DNA from: Odontocerum albicorne
Taxonomy: Eukaryota; Arthropoda; Insecta; Trichoptera; Odontoceridae
Reading direction: 5' to 3'
Length of the DNA: 64,000 nucleotides
Assembly (NCBI GenBank): GCA_949825065.1
Contig: OX463846.1
Span: 13,329,753-13,393,752 of the forward strand
The translations under genes and the position numbers were made by a program. The notes under the pieces are model-generated. The model saw only the letters and a program-made list of their open reading frames with translations, was not told the origin of the DNA and searched no databases. Positions 43,895-54,549 of the stretch are shown here, piece by piece; positions within the stretch are counted from its first letter, which is position 1, and each line of letters opens with the position of its first letter.

Positions 43895-44735
43895 GTAACA
43901 TTTGACAATGGTCAAAGTTTTATATTCTTACATATGCGAATGTGGCCTCAGTGAGGAAATGTTGGATCGTGTATTATTTTAATGCCCATCCGATTAAATA
44001 ATGCGTATCCGATCTTTATTTAATTATATCAGTCAATATGAAAATGCTACTCATAAACATGTTTTCCTCCGTTTGCAGGTGTTAAGAAAATTAGTTTCTA
44101 ATGAACCAAAGACATAAAATAAGTATTCTGATTTCATCAATGTGGTATTATTCCTAATTTTGATAGCGAGAGCTTACTATGATTATGTTTATTTTTCACA
44201 TTCAATACATTCAATGAACATAATCAGCTTATCATTGTTTACTACCTGAGAACAACCAAAGTTGACTGAACATGTATGTAAAAGACTGCTTGAATGAAGG
44301 CCGAGATTCACTTTGAAACCAGCGAGCCTACCTCCAAAAAGGTGTAGATATGATATTTGAAAGACTGCGGAAGTAAATTGGACACAAGGGATCCAAAATA
44401 GAAGAAGTGTTCGGGAGATATACCAAGACTGTTAATGAATTCAGAAAAGTTCTTCATCGAGGGTCAAAAATGCATTTTTATTACATACCAACGCTGGCTT
44501 GTGGCTCTCGGTTTCAGTCTTGAGGTATTTCCTGTCGTGAGTGAGAGTTGTATCTGTCTCCAAGGTGTAGATGGAGATGCTAGCATAAGTTAAAATTAAG
44601 TGAAACAAAAATTAAATGAGAAAAATAAAGAGATTACTAAACACGCATATCAAAATCAATTTGGATTAAAATATATTATAGTAGATAAATAAAAATGTTA
44701 TTGTTTAACTTTGTAAAGAGCAAATGTTCAAGATT
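43895..44735. other. Spacer, unassigned
   Basis: 44270-44580 is GC-richer and may be another eroded retroelement (it precedes an RT tail in the same orientation), but I can read no motif. Confidence 0.3.
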
Positions 44736-44737
44736 TC

Positions 44738-44910
44738 TTTTCAGCTAGAAAAAAAATACGTAGAGGTACTGGTGTGAACATGTGACTAGGATGGACAGTG
44801 ACAGCAGATACGAGTATGCAACAATACACGAGATCCCCACAAGACATCGCATACCAGGGAAGCCGCTTAAAAGATGGAGAGACAACTTATGCTAGAGGTA
44901 TACCTCATAG
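44738..44910 (+). mobile_element. RT C-terminal tail (family C), plus strand
   Basis: One frame reads YWCEHVTRMDSDSRYEYATI, then HEIPTRHRIPGKPLKRWRDN, L, C and a TAG. It matches the W-GHV-RMD, then GRP-KRW-DD tail of insect non-LTR elements. About 45 codons are intact. Confidence 0.7.
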
Positions 44911-44914
44911 AATT

Positions 44915-45305
44915 GATTTTTGCAACATAACATATTCAAGATCTATATAAAAAAGAAGAAGGCAAGTTATGACTCCCCAAAAGTGAAAATATAACATATA
45001 CCTTCTCTTTAGAAAAAGTGTAAAAGAGAACTTGTAACAAATACTTAAATAAAATCCCCAATGGTAAATAACGATTTCCACATAGTATGAAAAAGGAATA
45101 AAATCTAAACAGAGCTTTAAAAAGTCAAGTTTAATAAAATATCTAAAAACACCTTCAGATAATTCTATAAAATATCAATGAATGAAATTATTCCGAATAA
45201 CTTACTCCAAAATTTCTTTCTCCCGAACGATCAGCTATCCATCGCAGACGATCTTTATTTTTTTTCTTCTATCCTTCCATTTCCTTCAATTTCTCTACGC
45301 TGACA
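44915..45305. other. AT-rich spacer
   Basis: Nothing recognised. Confidence 0.4.
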
Positions 45306-45309
45306 CCTG

Positions 45310-45363
45310 TGAGTAAGAAAAAAAACTATGTACCTATATAGTTTTTTTTTTTCTTACTTGCAT
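45310..45363. repeat. Hairpin with A/T-run arms
   Basis: GTAAGAAAAAAAAACTAT-type arm meets ATAGTTTTTTTTTTCTTAC around a short GTACCTAT loop. Confidence 0.8.
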
Positions 45364-45429
45364 TTTGATAGATCGGTGATTACTTGTTGACTATAAATGA
45401 CCAAATCATGCTAGTCTGTTGGTGTTTGT

Positions 45430-46500
45430 AAGGTAAGGATGGCGGAACAAGTCTCTAACTTCCACGTTGCTTCTGTGTTTCGACATTCCTGCTGCTATGC
45501 TAGGTTATGGATCCAAACTCGTTCAGAATACTCAATTTTCAAACCAAATTAATCGCTGTGCTTTAAGGGTTCATAATTTCACCCCCTGAGGTATTTTTGA
45601 GGTGTCTCTTATCGGACGTTGACCACCATCATGTTAATTCTTGTTTTATTCACTGCAGCCCGGAACAACTTAGTAGCACTGCACTAAAGCCACTTGCGCA
45701 AGATCTTAAACCAAGTGATGCGGTATTGTCTTCTGCCTCGTTTGACGTTTTCTCCCTGGAAGATCCATTGTGTAGTAATATATCTCGCGTCCCTGATTAT
45801 GTGAGTGAGATACTGCAACTTGTGAATCTTCACAGTTTTAAACAGTTCTCGGTCCTTACACTTACGAGCAAGTATTTTCCATTAAGTTACACCTGCAAAA
45901 TAAGAAGTATTGAGTTCAGTTGAAAATACAAAAGTGACACAAACTTTACAATAAAAATCTCATTAAATCACACATTTCGTAATGGAGAAAACGTAAATGG
46001 AGGTAAACACCAGATTAGTGTATATGAGGAACATAAAAAAGAAAAGAAATTAAAGGATGTAAAAAGGAAAAGATCAGTTTCACAATATTTATAGCATATT
46101 AAATAAAAATGTTAAAACATACATTACTTTGAGTAGAATTATAAAGGAAGTGTTAATAATGACAGCTTTACCAACAGTAGTTAACCTGTCAAGTGCCGAC
46201 TCTGCCAACCCTGAACGAGATCCAAAGGAGATTATTTGACACGATTTAACGTTACCTCGCTCGGCTTAGTGTTTCAAAACGGATGCTATGAGTTAATGCG
46301 ACAGCCTGTCTGTCGGAGGCTTTGGCTCGGAGACTGCAGCAATAAACATGGTTGTATATAGCCGCTTAAATGCCGCAGCAGTTATTCCAGTAGTTTTATA
46401 TTCGTTAACGCCATCATTTCTGTCACCTCGCGTAGGAGATGCAATTATAGCTGATAGCCGTCTTTAAGATGTTCTTGCATGTTGGGATGCTGTTCTCAGT
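45430..46500 (+). other. Unassigned GC-richer region with a 108-codon frame
   Basis: A plus-strand frame at 45597-45923 reads MRCLLSDVDHHHVNSCFIHC, then SSTALKPLAQDLKPSDAVLS, of normal composition. A second patch at 46165-46470 reads NMVVYSRLNAAAVIPVVLYS and SPRVGDAIIADSRL in one plus frame. I recognise neither. They might be parts of one decayed element or of a host pseudogene. Confidence 0.25.
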
Positions 46501-46699
46501 TATAGGCAACATTTTCCTGTTCTAATAAAAAAGGTAATAAACAATATGGATTTTACGGCTATCAACGAATTCAAAATAATTTTTGAAATAAAAGTTGTTT
46601 TTGGATGACACCACCTTGATTTATGGAATTGATGATTGGATTTGACAGACTGATAAAATGTTAGATTATTGCTATGGAGATGCATTAACTAAGAAAAAA

Positions 46700-47060
46700 A
46701 TACAAAGGGTAAAAATATATTAAAGATGACGGAATGAAGACATTAATGTTTGAATGTTTTGAGTTAGGTGAAGAAAGGAACATTAAGATGATTTGGACAT
46801 GTGGATAGAATGAATAATGAAAGAGTGACTAAATATGTATAAAATTCATAAGTGCATGGTTTGCATGGAATAGGAAGATCGAGGAGTACGTGATAATATC
46901 AAGTGGACCAGATTTTGAATGAAGTGATAAATATGAATAATATAATATTGTACGAATATGGAGGCCAAAAATGTGTTTACATAAAAAAAGCATGGAGTTT
47001 GTTCTCTCTGTCTATCCCGCCAAACACACCTCTTGTAGGATATGCGTAAAATATGAGTGT
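46700..47060 (+). mobile_element. RT C-terminal fragment (family A), plus strand
   Basis: RKEHXDDLDMWIE-type block near 46775-46810 (equivalent to RWFGHV-RM), MNNERVTKYV near 46810-46840, GIGRSRST near 46868-46895, WTRF-MK near 46905-46920, the 3' segment CTGTCTATCCCGCCAAACAC at 47010, and an eroded terminus. Confidence 0.7.
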
Positions 47061-47154
47061 CTTTTGAATACGCTGTCATAATTTTAGGGAGAAGTAGAAA
47101 ATAATATTCGGTGGTGTTTTATTGACATTCATGTTGACAAAGATGTCTTCAAAC

Positions 47155-47350
47155 TAGCATGGTAATATATACATATCTACCATCACCCCATGCCCCTTTT
47201 GGGGTATGCAGAGATGATAGATATCCACGTATTCGTATACATGTAGACACCTCTCTCCTCGTCCACATCCATGTATCTCGTCATATATGCTGTTCTGTTC
47301 CTCTTTTTTCTTATTTTCCCCTTGATTACTTTTTTCCTATTCTTTTCTCA
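47155..47350 (-). mobile_element. 3' end of family A retroelement, minus strand
   Basis: CTACCATCACCCCATGCCCC at 47179 followed by TTTTGGGGTATGCAGAGATG is the complement of the family's 3' terminus. It faces the plus-strand copy just to the left, tail to tail. Confidence 0.7.
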
Positions 47351-47592
47351 ATTCAATTAAAAAAAGATTCAGACTCTTATTAGTATTAAAATAATTAGTT
47401 GTAAGAATTGTTATCTAGTTATTAGTAGTATATAGGTGTTAACTATTTCTAACAAGTTAAAAATTAAGATCGATTAAAGTAAAATGAAACGTAAGGAATC
47501 AAAATTAAGTTTATTCAGAGTTATTGTATAATAAAAAAAATAGATACATTGTTTATAGTTATGGCATTAACATGGTGGAGGTTTAAAGACAT

Positions 47593-47670
47593 TGTAATTT
47601 ACTTTATCAAACACTGTTTATTCCACTGTTTATTCCGTGGAATAAACAGTGTTTGATAAAATAAATTACA
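47593..47670. repeat. Near-perfect hairpin, 33-bp arms
   Basis: Arms 47593-47625 and 47638-47670 pair with about one mismatch (TTATCAAACACTGTTTATTC and its complement). The 12-base loop repeats part of the arm (CTGTTTATTCC). Confidence 0.93.
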
Positions 47671-47989
47671 AAAAATAGACACACAAGTTCTTAAGATGTT
47701 AATTTGTATATTATAGGTCTATGGCCTTTGGTCAATGTTTGTGTTACAGATTACTTTATTACATAATAAAAAAAATCAAACTCAAGACCGACATATGCTG
47801 AATCGCCTTTCAAAGTCTACGTTTTCCAAATAATAAACCTTCCTAATATCGTCTGTAGTTCTTAAACATTCTGTTTTGTTTCTTAGACACTATTCGTTGT
47901 AATGTATGATACTATTTTGCAAGTCGCCAAATTAATTTGGCTCTCGATTTTATCATAATTTATTCATAAACAACAATAATTTCGCTTAA

Positions 47990-48345
47990 TGATATCCGTG
48001 GCCTAGTTGGTAAGACTTATTTGACTTCCAGTCGGGAGTTTCCGGTTTGATTTCCGATGGTATTAAAAAAGTAAAATATTAAATAGGATCCCAGTCCTGT
48101 AAAACAGTTTGTCTGTCTGGCAAGTATAACCATGTGAGTCAAATAAGTGAGAAACTACTGTTGTATCTTCACGTGCTGAGTATTGCCAATACGTGCAATA
48201 ACGAGCTGCGAGTTTTGGGCCAACTACAGTGGTTCTAAACCCAAAGGCTTAACTACTAGAGCTAAAGACAAAATTTACTCTCGGCCACCTATTCAATATT
48301 TTCATATCACCGATCAGATACGTTGAATGTTTCATCACATAAGAA
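47990..48345 (+). mobile_element. tRNA-derived SINE (type 2), full length
   Basis: Head ATATCCGTGGCCTAGTTGGT (A box) and GTTTCCGGTTTGATTTCCGA (B box), linker GGATCCCAGTCCTGTAAAAC, then body GTATTGCCAATACGTGCAAT, AACGAGCTGCGAGTTTTGGG, AACCCAAAGGCTTAACTACT, ending near TCACCGATCAGATACGTTGA. The only copy here with head, linker and complete type 2 body together, so it defines the family's layout. Confidence 0.85.
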
Positions 48346-48349
48346 GATG

Positions 48350-49300
48350 AATTAAGATCCTTGAAAAAAAAAAAGTATTTTTTTCATAGGATTAGCCTAC
48401 GAATCTTAAGTAATCGAACCACTTATGATATACATATTTCTTGACATCTGAGAATATATGTGTATTCAAAAATATTAAATTTAAAATTTCTGAGTATTAA
48501 AAAAGTTTGTCTATTTCTGATATACTATAATAATATTCGGCTTATTTCCTCCCATACAGTCGATAGTTTGTTAAATTAATTATATAAACTTTTATTTACT
48601 GTAAAAATAAAATTTAATGTGTCGTGTAAGTTAAGGAGAATCGTTCTCGGAAATTTGATTTGTTAAAATAAATTTTGTGTATACTGAATGCAACGTACAT
48701 AATGTGATGGGAATACCAATTTGTTTAATTGGATGTAAAATCAGTTAGTTTAGAATAAAATATCGATATTTAAAAATATTTTGAATACGTAGGTGGTAAT
48801 TGATTAAGACAAAATACATGCGTTTGAATTTGTTGAATCAAACATAAAATAATTGTTAAATCACGTGAATTGAATTTGATAAATGGGATGTTAAAAATGT
48901 AACAAAAATAGAAAAAGCTATATGAGCTGGTGCTCGAATGTAGAGTTATTATAAAGTATATACCAAGAAATACTAATGTTTGGAACTTTGTCGTATGCCT
49001 ACAGGGACATAACCGTATAGGGACATAATATAGTAATGTTTATACATTAACGTATGTAGATCAAGAAATAAATTAATGTAGCTGATGACTAAGTTCCTTC
49101 ACAGATAATAATAATAAAAGGACAATTTATTGAGACAGTACTCTTCATTGCTCAGGAATTCGACAGGTAATTTCAAAAGACCACTCTGTAAAGGCCGGTC
49201 CAATATATTTGAAATGGTAAGGGTAATCTATCTTTACTACGCGATTACGAGTACCATGCACGATGGCTCGACAGGTTTTACCTGAACTTAAGCAAACAAA
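48350..49300. other. AT-rich spacer
   Basis: Nothing recognised. Confidence 0.4.
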
Positions 49301-49305
49301 GGCAG

Positions 49306-49400
49306 ACTCCCATGAATACGTGGTAAACCCAAATCACAACTAACAGCACCCTCAGGGTGCTGTTAATTGTGATTTGGGTTTACCACGTATTCATGGGAGT
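49306..49400. repeat. Near-perfect 95-bp palindrome
   Basis: Arms of about 46 bp (ACTCCCATGAATACGTGGTA at one end, its complement at the other) meet at an AGCACCCTCAGGGTGCT core, with about one mismatch. Mixed base composition, so not a by-product of AT richness. Confidence 0.95.
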
Positions 49401-49640
49401 AACAAATTAAAAAAGAGGGGAATCACCAGTTAAATATGTCAACAATAAATATAGCTACCTTGTCAGTGAATCCCACACAATACAACCTTTGAACACAGTT
49501 TGAATTTAAAGTCCAGTATATGCGTACATAACGTCGTTGAAGCTTATAGGCCACCACGGCCTTTACAGAAACTCAGGACACCGGAGCGTGGGAGAGGTCG
49601 CCGTTGATGGGCAGATCGTCAGTCTGAACCGCGTTCAGAG

Positions 49641-49898
49641 GGAACTAGCCAAAATGATGGTTCTTAACAAGGTTGGAGATATGGCCTAACCGGTATATAT
49701 GATATACCGTCCGAAACCAATTCAGAGGGAACTAGCCAAAAGGATGGTTCGTAACTAGATTGGAGATATGGCCTAACCGGGATATATGATATACCGTCCG
49801 GAACCAATTCAGAGGGAACTAGCCAAAAGGATGGTTCGTAACTAGATTGGAGATATGGCCTAACCGGGATATATGATATACCGTCCAGAACCAATTCT
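49641..49898. repeat. 87-bp tandem array, three copies
   Basis: Units start at 49641, 49728 and 49815, 87 bp apart; unit contains GGAACTAGCCAAAAGGATGG and GGAGATATGGCCTAACCGGG. 87 is a multiple of 3, giving an open minus-strand frame (29-residue repeat) that I regard as an artefact. Confidence 0.95.
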
Positions 49899-50094
49899 CC
49901 GTAAGAGCGCGTCACTTGACTTACGACATGGCCATTAGATTTTTAGCATATAAAAACCAGAATCTCCAAAGATGTGCTCTTATTTACAAAAATATATAAC
50001 ACAGCGTCTATGTAAACGAAGATCTCCGAAATGAAATTAAAATAGTACAATAATGCTTTTTGAATATCGAAATATACTGATATTATAGCAAACA

Positions 50095-50162
50095 TCCTAC
50101 CCGTTTGGCGAGCGAAAACTCTGCAAACCAGCAGAGCTTTCGCTCGCCAGACGGGTAGGAGA
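50095..50162. repeat. GC-rich hairpin, about 28-bp arms
   Basis: TCCTACCCGTTTGGCGAGCG then AAAACTCTGC pairs with GCAGAGCTTTCGCTCGCCAG then ACGGGTAGGA; loop AAACCA. Two mismatches. Confidence 0.93.
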
Positions 50163-50234
50163 AGAATGGGCAATTGTCGAAGGGAAGGGGCTATATATAA
50201 TATCCACACTTTTATAACTTAATTTAATTGTGTA

Positions 50235-50690
50235 CAGTGTTCGTGACTATCCTTCTTCCTCTTCCCAGTGTCATGTCAGGTCCCCCCAACGTTAAATATA
50301 CCTTGAAAGTAGACATCTTTGTACCGGTAACCCAAAAAAGATCTCCAATGCCCCTTATGCCAGTCCAATCACGTATATTGCGGAGTCTGGAAATTTGCCA
50401 CCTGCCAACACTTCTTCGGCCTTCTATTTTGCCTTGGATGATCAGGTGCAGTAATTTGTGCTTTGCTTCTCTCTAAGTACATGACCTAAGTAGGACACCT
50501 TTCGGATTTTAATATTAGTCAGCAACTCTCTATCAACTTTGGCTCTTTGAAGAACCCTTGTGTTGCTGACCATATCCGTAGCTTTTTCCGGTGCATCCAC
50601 ATTTCGAATGCTTCCAGTCGGTTTATACTACTTACTTTGAGGGTCCATGATTCTACTCCATGTAATAACACTGCAATTCAAGTTTACATT
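50235..50690 (-). mobile_element. RT C-terminal tail (family B), minus strand
   Basis: Minus strand: VESWTLKVSSINRLEAFEMW then MHRKKLRIWS near 50650-50560, a frameshift, then RELLTNIKIRKVSYLGHVLR near 50540-50480, LIIQGKIEGRRSVGRWQISR near 50455-50395, and RNIRDWTGIRGIGDLF to about 50335. The order is that of a widespread insect non-LTR element (RT C-terminus). Its 5' end is replaced by the 172-bp satellite at about 50690. The same tail occurs twice at 60.07-60.52 kb. Confidence 0.92.
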
Positions 50691-53600
50691 ATCATCGAAA
50701 TTTCAGTATATTGCTTCAATATTTTAAGAAATACATGCAAATTTCATACATTTCACTCGAAAAACTGCCATTTACGTCCAAGCTTACGAATAAATGTACA
50801 AAATCACGACACAATTAATCTTTATTCTACATGTTTTCGTATTTTTCATTCCAAACCCCTAAATTTTCGAAATTTCAATATTTTGGGGATATTTTAAGAA
50901 ATAGATCCAAATTTCATATTTTTCACTCGAAAAAGTGCCATTGACATCCGAGTTCACGAATATATGAAAAAAATCACGACTGAATTATTATTTGTTCTAC
51001 ATGTTTTCGTGTTTGTCGTCCGAATCCTGTAATTTTTCAAAATTTCAATATTTTAAGAAATGGACGGAAATTTCATACTTTTCACTCAAAAAACTTTCAT
51101 TGACGTCCAAATTTACGAATATATATACAAAATCCCGACACAATTATTATTTGTTCTACATGTTTTCGTATTTTTCATCCCAAACCCCTTATTTTTCGAA
51201 ATTTCAATATTTTGCGGAAATCTTTTAAGAAATAGAGTCAAATTTCATACTTTTCACTCGAAAAAGTGCCATTGACGTCCGAGTTTACGAATATATGTAC
51301 AAAATCACGGCAGAATTATTATTTGTTCTACATGTTTTCGTATTTTTCGTCCGAAACCTCAAATTTTTCAAAATTTAAATATTTTTTGTCAATATTTTAG
51401 GAAATAGACGAAAATTTCATACTTTTCACTCGAAAAAGTGCCATTGACGTCCGAGTTCACGAATATATGTACAAAATCACGGCAGAATTATTATTTGTTC
51501 TGCGTGTTTTCGTATTTTTCGTCCCAAGCCTATATTTTAAGTAAATTTTAATATTTTGCGTCAAATTTTAAGAAATAGACGGAAATTTTATACTTTTCAC
51601 TCAAAAAACTGCCATATACATCCAAGCTTTCACACATATGTACAAAATCACGACACAAATAATATTTCTTCTGCATGTTTTTTTATTTTTCATCCCAAAC
51701 CCCTTATTTTTCAAAATTTCGATATTTTGCAGAAATCTTTTAAGAAATAGAGTCAAATTTCATATTTTTCACTCGAAAAAACCGCCATTGACGTCCGAGT
51801 TCACGAATATATGTAAGAAATCACGGCTGAATTATTATTTGGTCTACATGTTTTCGTATTTTTCGTCCGAAACCTCAAATTTTTCAAAATTTAAATATTT
51901 TGTGTCAATATTTTAGGAAATAGACGAAAATTTCATACTTTTCACTCGAAAAAGTGCCATTGACGTCCAAGTTTACGAATATATGTACAAAATCACGGCA
52001 GAATTATTATTTGTTCTACATGTTTTCGTATTTTTCGTCCGAAACCTCAAATTTTTCAAAATTTAAATATTTTTTGTCAATATTTTAGGAAATAGACGAA
52101 AATTTCATACTTTTCACTCGAAAAAGTGCCATTGACGTCCGAGTTCACGAATATATGTACAAAATCACGGCAGAATTATTATTTGTTCTGCGTGTTTTCG
52201 TATTTTTCGTCCCAAGCCTATATTTTAAGTAAATTTTAATATTTTGCGTCAAATTTTAAGAAATAGACGGAAATTTTATACTTTTCACTCAAAAAACTGC
52301 CATATACATCCAAGCTTTCACACATATGTACAAAATCACGACACAAATAATATTTGTTCTGCATGTTTTCTTATTTTTCATCCCAACCCCCTTATTTTTC
52401 GAAATTTCGATATTTTGCAGAAATCTTTTAAGAAATAGAGTCAAATTTCATACTTTTCACTCGAAAAAACAGCCATTGACGTCCGAGTTCACGAATATAT
52501 GTAAGAAATCACGGCTGAATTATTATTTGGTCTACATGTTTTCGTATTTTTCGTCCGAAACCTCAAATTTTTCAAAATTCAAATATTTTGTGTCAATATT
52601 TTAGGAAATAGACGAAAATTTCATACTTTTCACTCGAAAAAGTGCCATTGACGTCCAAGTTTACGAATATATGTACAAAATCCCAACACAGTTAGTATTT
52701 GTTCTACGTCTTTTCGTGTTTTTCGTCTCAAACCTATATTTTAAGTAAATTTTAATATTTTGGGTCAATATTTTAAGAAATAGACGGAAATTTTATACTT
52801 TTCACTCAAAAAACTGCCATTTACGTCCAAGCTTCCACACATATGTACAATATCACGAGACAAATAATATTTTTTCTGCATGTTTTCTTATTTTTCATCC
52901 CAAACCATTACATTTTCAAAATTTCTATATTTTGCGGAAATCTTTTAAGAAATAGTCAAATTTCATACTTTTCACTCGAAAAACTGCCATTGACGCCCGA
53001 GTTCACGAATATATGTACGAAATCACGGCAGAATTATTATTTGTTCTACATATTTCGTGTTTTTCGTCCGAACCTCAAAATTTTCAAAATTTAAATATTT
53101 TAGGAAAAAGACGAAAATTTCATACTTTTCACTCGAAAAAGTGCCATTGACGTCTAAGTTTACGAATATATGTACAAAATCCTAACACAATTAGTATTTG
53201 TTCCTACGTCTTTTCGTGTTTTTCATCTCAGACCTATATTTTAAGTAAATTTTAATATTTTGGGTCAATATTTTAAGAGACATACGGAAATTTTATATTT
53301 TTCACTAAAAAAACTGCCATTTACGTCCAAGCTTCCACTTATACGTACAAAATCACGACACAAATAATATTTGTTGTGCATATTTACTTATTTTTCATCC
53401 CTAACCCCTAAATTTTCGAAATTTTGCGGAAATCTTTTAAGAAATAGAGTCAAATTTCATACTTTTCACTCGAAAAACTGCCATTGTCGTCCGAGTTCAC
53501 GAATTTATGTACGAAATCACGGCAGAATTATTATTTGTTTGACGTGTTTTTGTATTTTTCGTCCGAAGCCTCATATATTTGGAAATTTCAATATTTTAAG

Positions 53601-54545
53601 AAATGAACGGAAATTCCATACTTTTCACTCACAAAACTGCCATAGACGTCCAAGTTTAAAAATATATGTACAATATCATTACGGAATTATTATTAGCTTT
53701 ACATGTTTTTGTATTTTTCGTCCGAAACCTTTTTCGAGTTTTCAATATTTTGCGTCGATATTTATGAGAAGTTGATAGAAATTTCATACTTTTTACTCGA
53801 AAAACCATTGCCATTGACGTCCAAGTTTAAGCATATATGTACAAGATCACGTCAGAATTATAATTTGATCGGCGTGTTTTTGGTTTCAAACCTCTAATTT
53901 TGCGAAATTTTAATATTTTGCGTCAATATTTATGAGTAATAGACGCTAATTTCATACTTTTCACTCAGTAAACTGCCATAGACGCGCAAGTTATGTACCA
54001 AATCACGACAGAATTATTATTTGTTTTACGTGTTTTCGTGTTTTTCATCCCAAACCTAATTTTGCGAAATTTTAATATTTTGCGTCAACATAAGTTATAG
54101 ACGAAAATTTCGACAAACCGTCGATAAATCGACATGGACGATCAAGTTTACAAATATATGTACAAAATCACGACCGAATTATTATTTGTTGAACGTGTTA
54201 TCGTATTTTTCGTCCCAAACCTCTAATTTTTCGAAATTTTAATATTTTGCGTCAAAATTTTCCAGTTTGAATGAATTTTACTTCTTTGAACTATCAAAAA
54301 CGTGTTTTTCGGAAATAGATGCTAGAATTATAATGAATAAAGTAAACAGTGTAGCAGAAACGCACTGACGTTAAAGTCGTGATGTAAAACATCCAAATCT
54401 GCTAAATATGAAATATTATAAGGAATAGACGAAAATTTCATACATTTCACTCGAAAAACAGCCATTGGCGACCAAATTTACCAATGTACTATGTACAAAA
54501 TCACGACAGAATCATTATTTGTTCAACGTTTCAATGAATTGTATC
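50690..54545. repeat. Satellite block of about 172-bp monomers, about 22 copies
   Basis: A marker in each monomer (GTGCCATTGACGTCC or close) falls at 50769, 50939, 51098, 51270, 51442, 51613, 51786, 51958, 52130, 52301, 52474, 52646, 52818, 52988, 53145, 53318, 53482, 53641, 53812 and 53977, then more loosely. Most steps are 170-173 bp; a few later ones are 157-165. The unit also contains TTTCATACTTTTCACTCGAA, ATTATTATTTGTTCTACATG, and TTTTCGTATTTTTCGTCC. Copies diverge strongly past 53.8 kb. Short plus-strand frames (FHTFHSKN type) are artefacts. Confidence 0.97.
51270..52645. repeat. Higher-order repeat: two 688-bp units
   Basis: Four successive monomers (51270-51957) are repeated almost exactly as 51958-52645, an offset of 688 bp or 4 x 172. 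For example GGCAGAATTATTATTTGTTC followed by TGCGTGTTTTCG is at 51481 and 52169. Outside these limits the offset similarity drops at both ends. Monomers within a unit differ more from each other than units do. Confidence 0.93.
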
Positions 54546-54549
54546 AATA

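Noticed and set aside
43271..43954. 227-codon plus-strand frame with a 16-residue repeat
   Set aside because: It is a product of a 48-bp tandem array (multiple of 3, no stops in the unit). The opposite strand is equally open, and one array step of 49 bp shifts the frame without closing it.
49664..49915. Minus-strand repeat protein of 83 codons
   Set aside because: The 87-bp tandem unit is a multiple of 3 and so propagates any stop-free frame; nothing else supports coding.
50547..53897. Many 60-130 codon plus-strand frames rich in Phe, His and Ser
   Set aside because: They repeat with the 172-bp and 688-bp satellite periods and have AT-driven composition; no gene.
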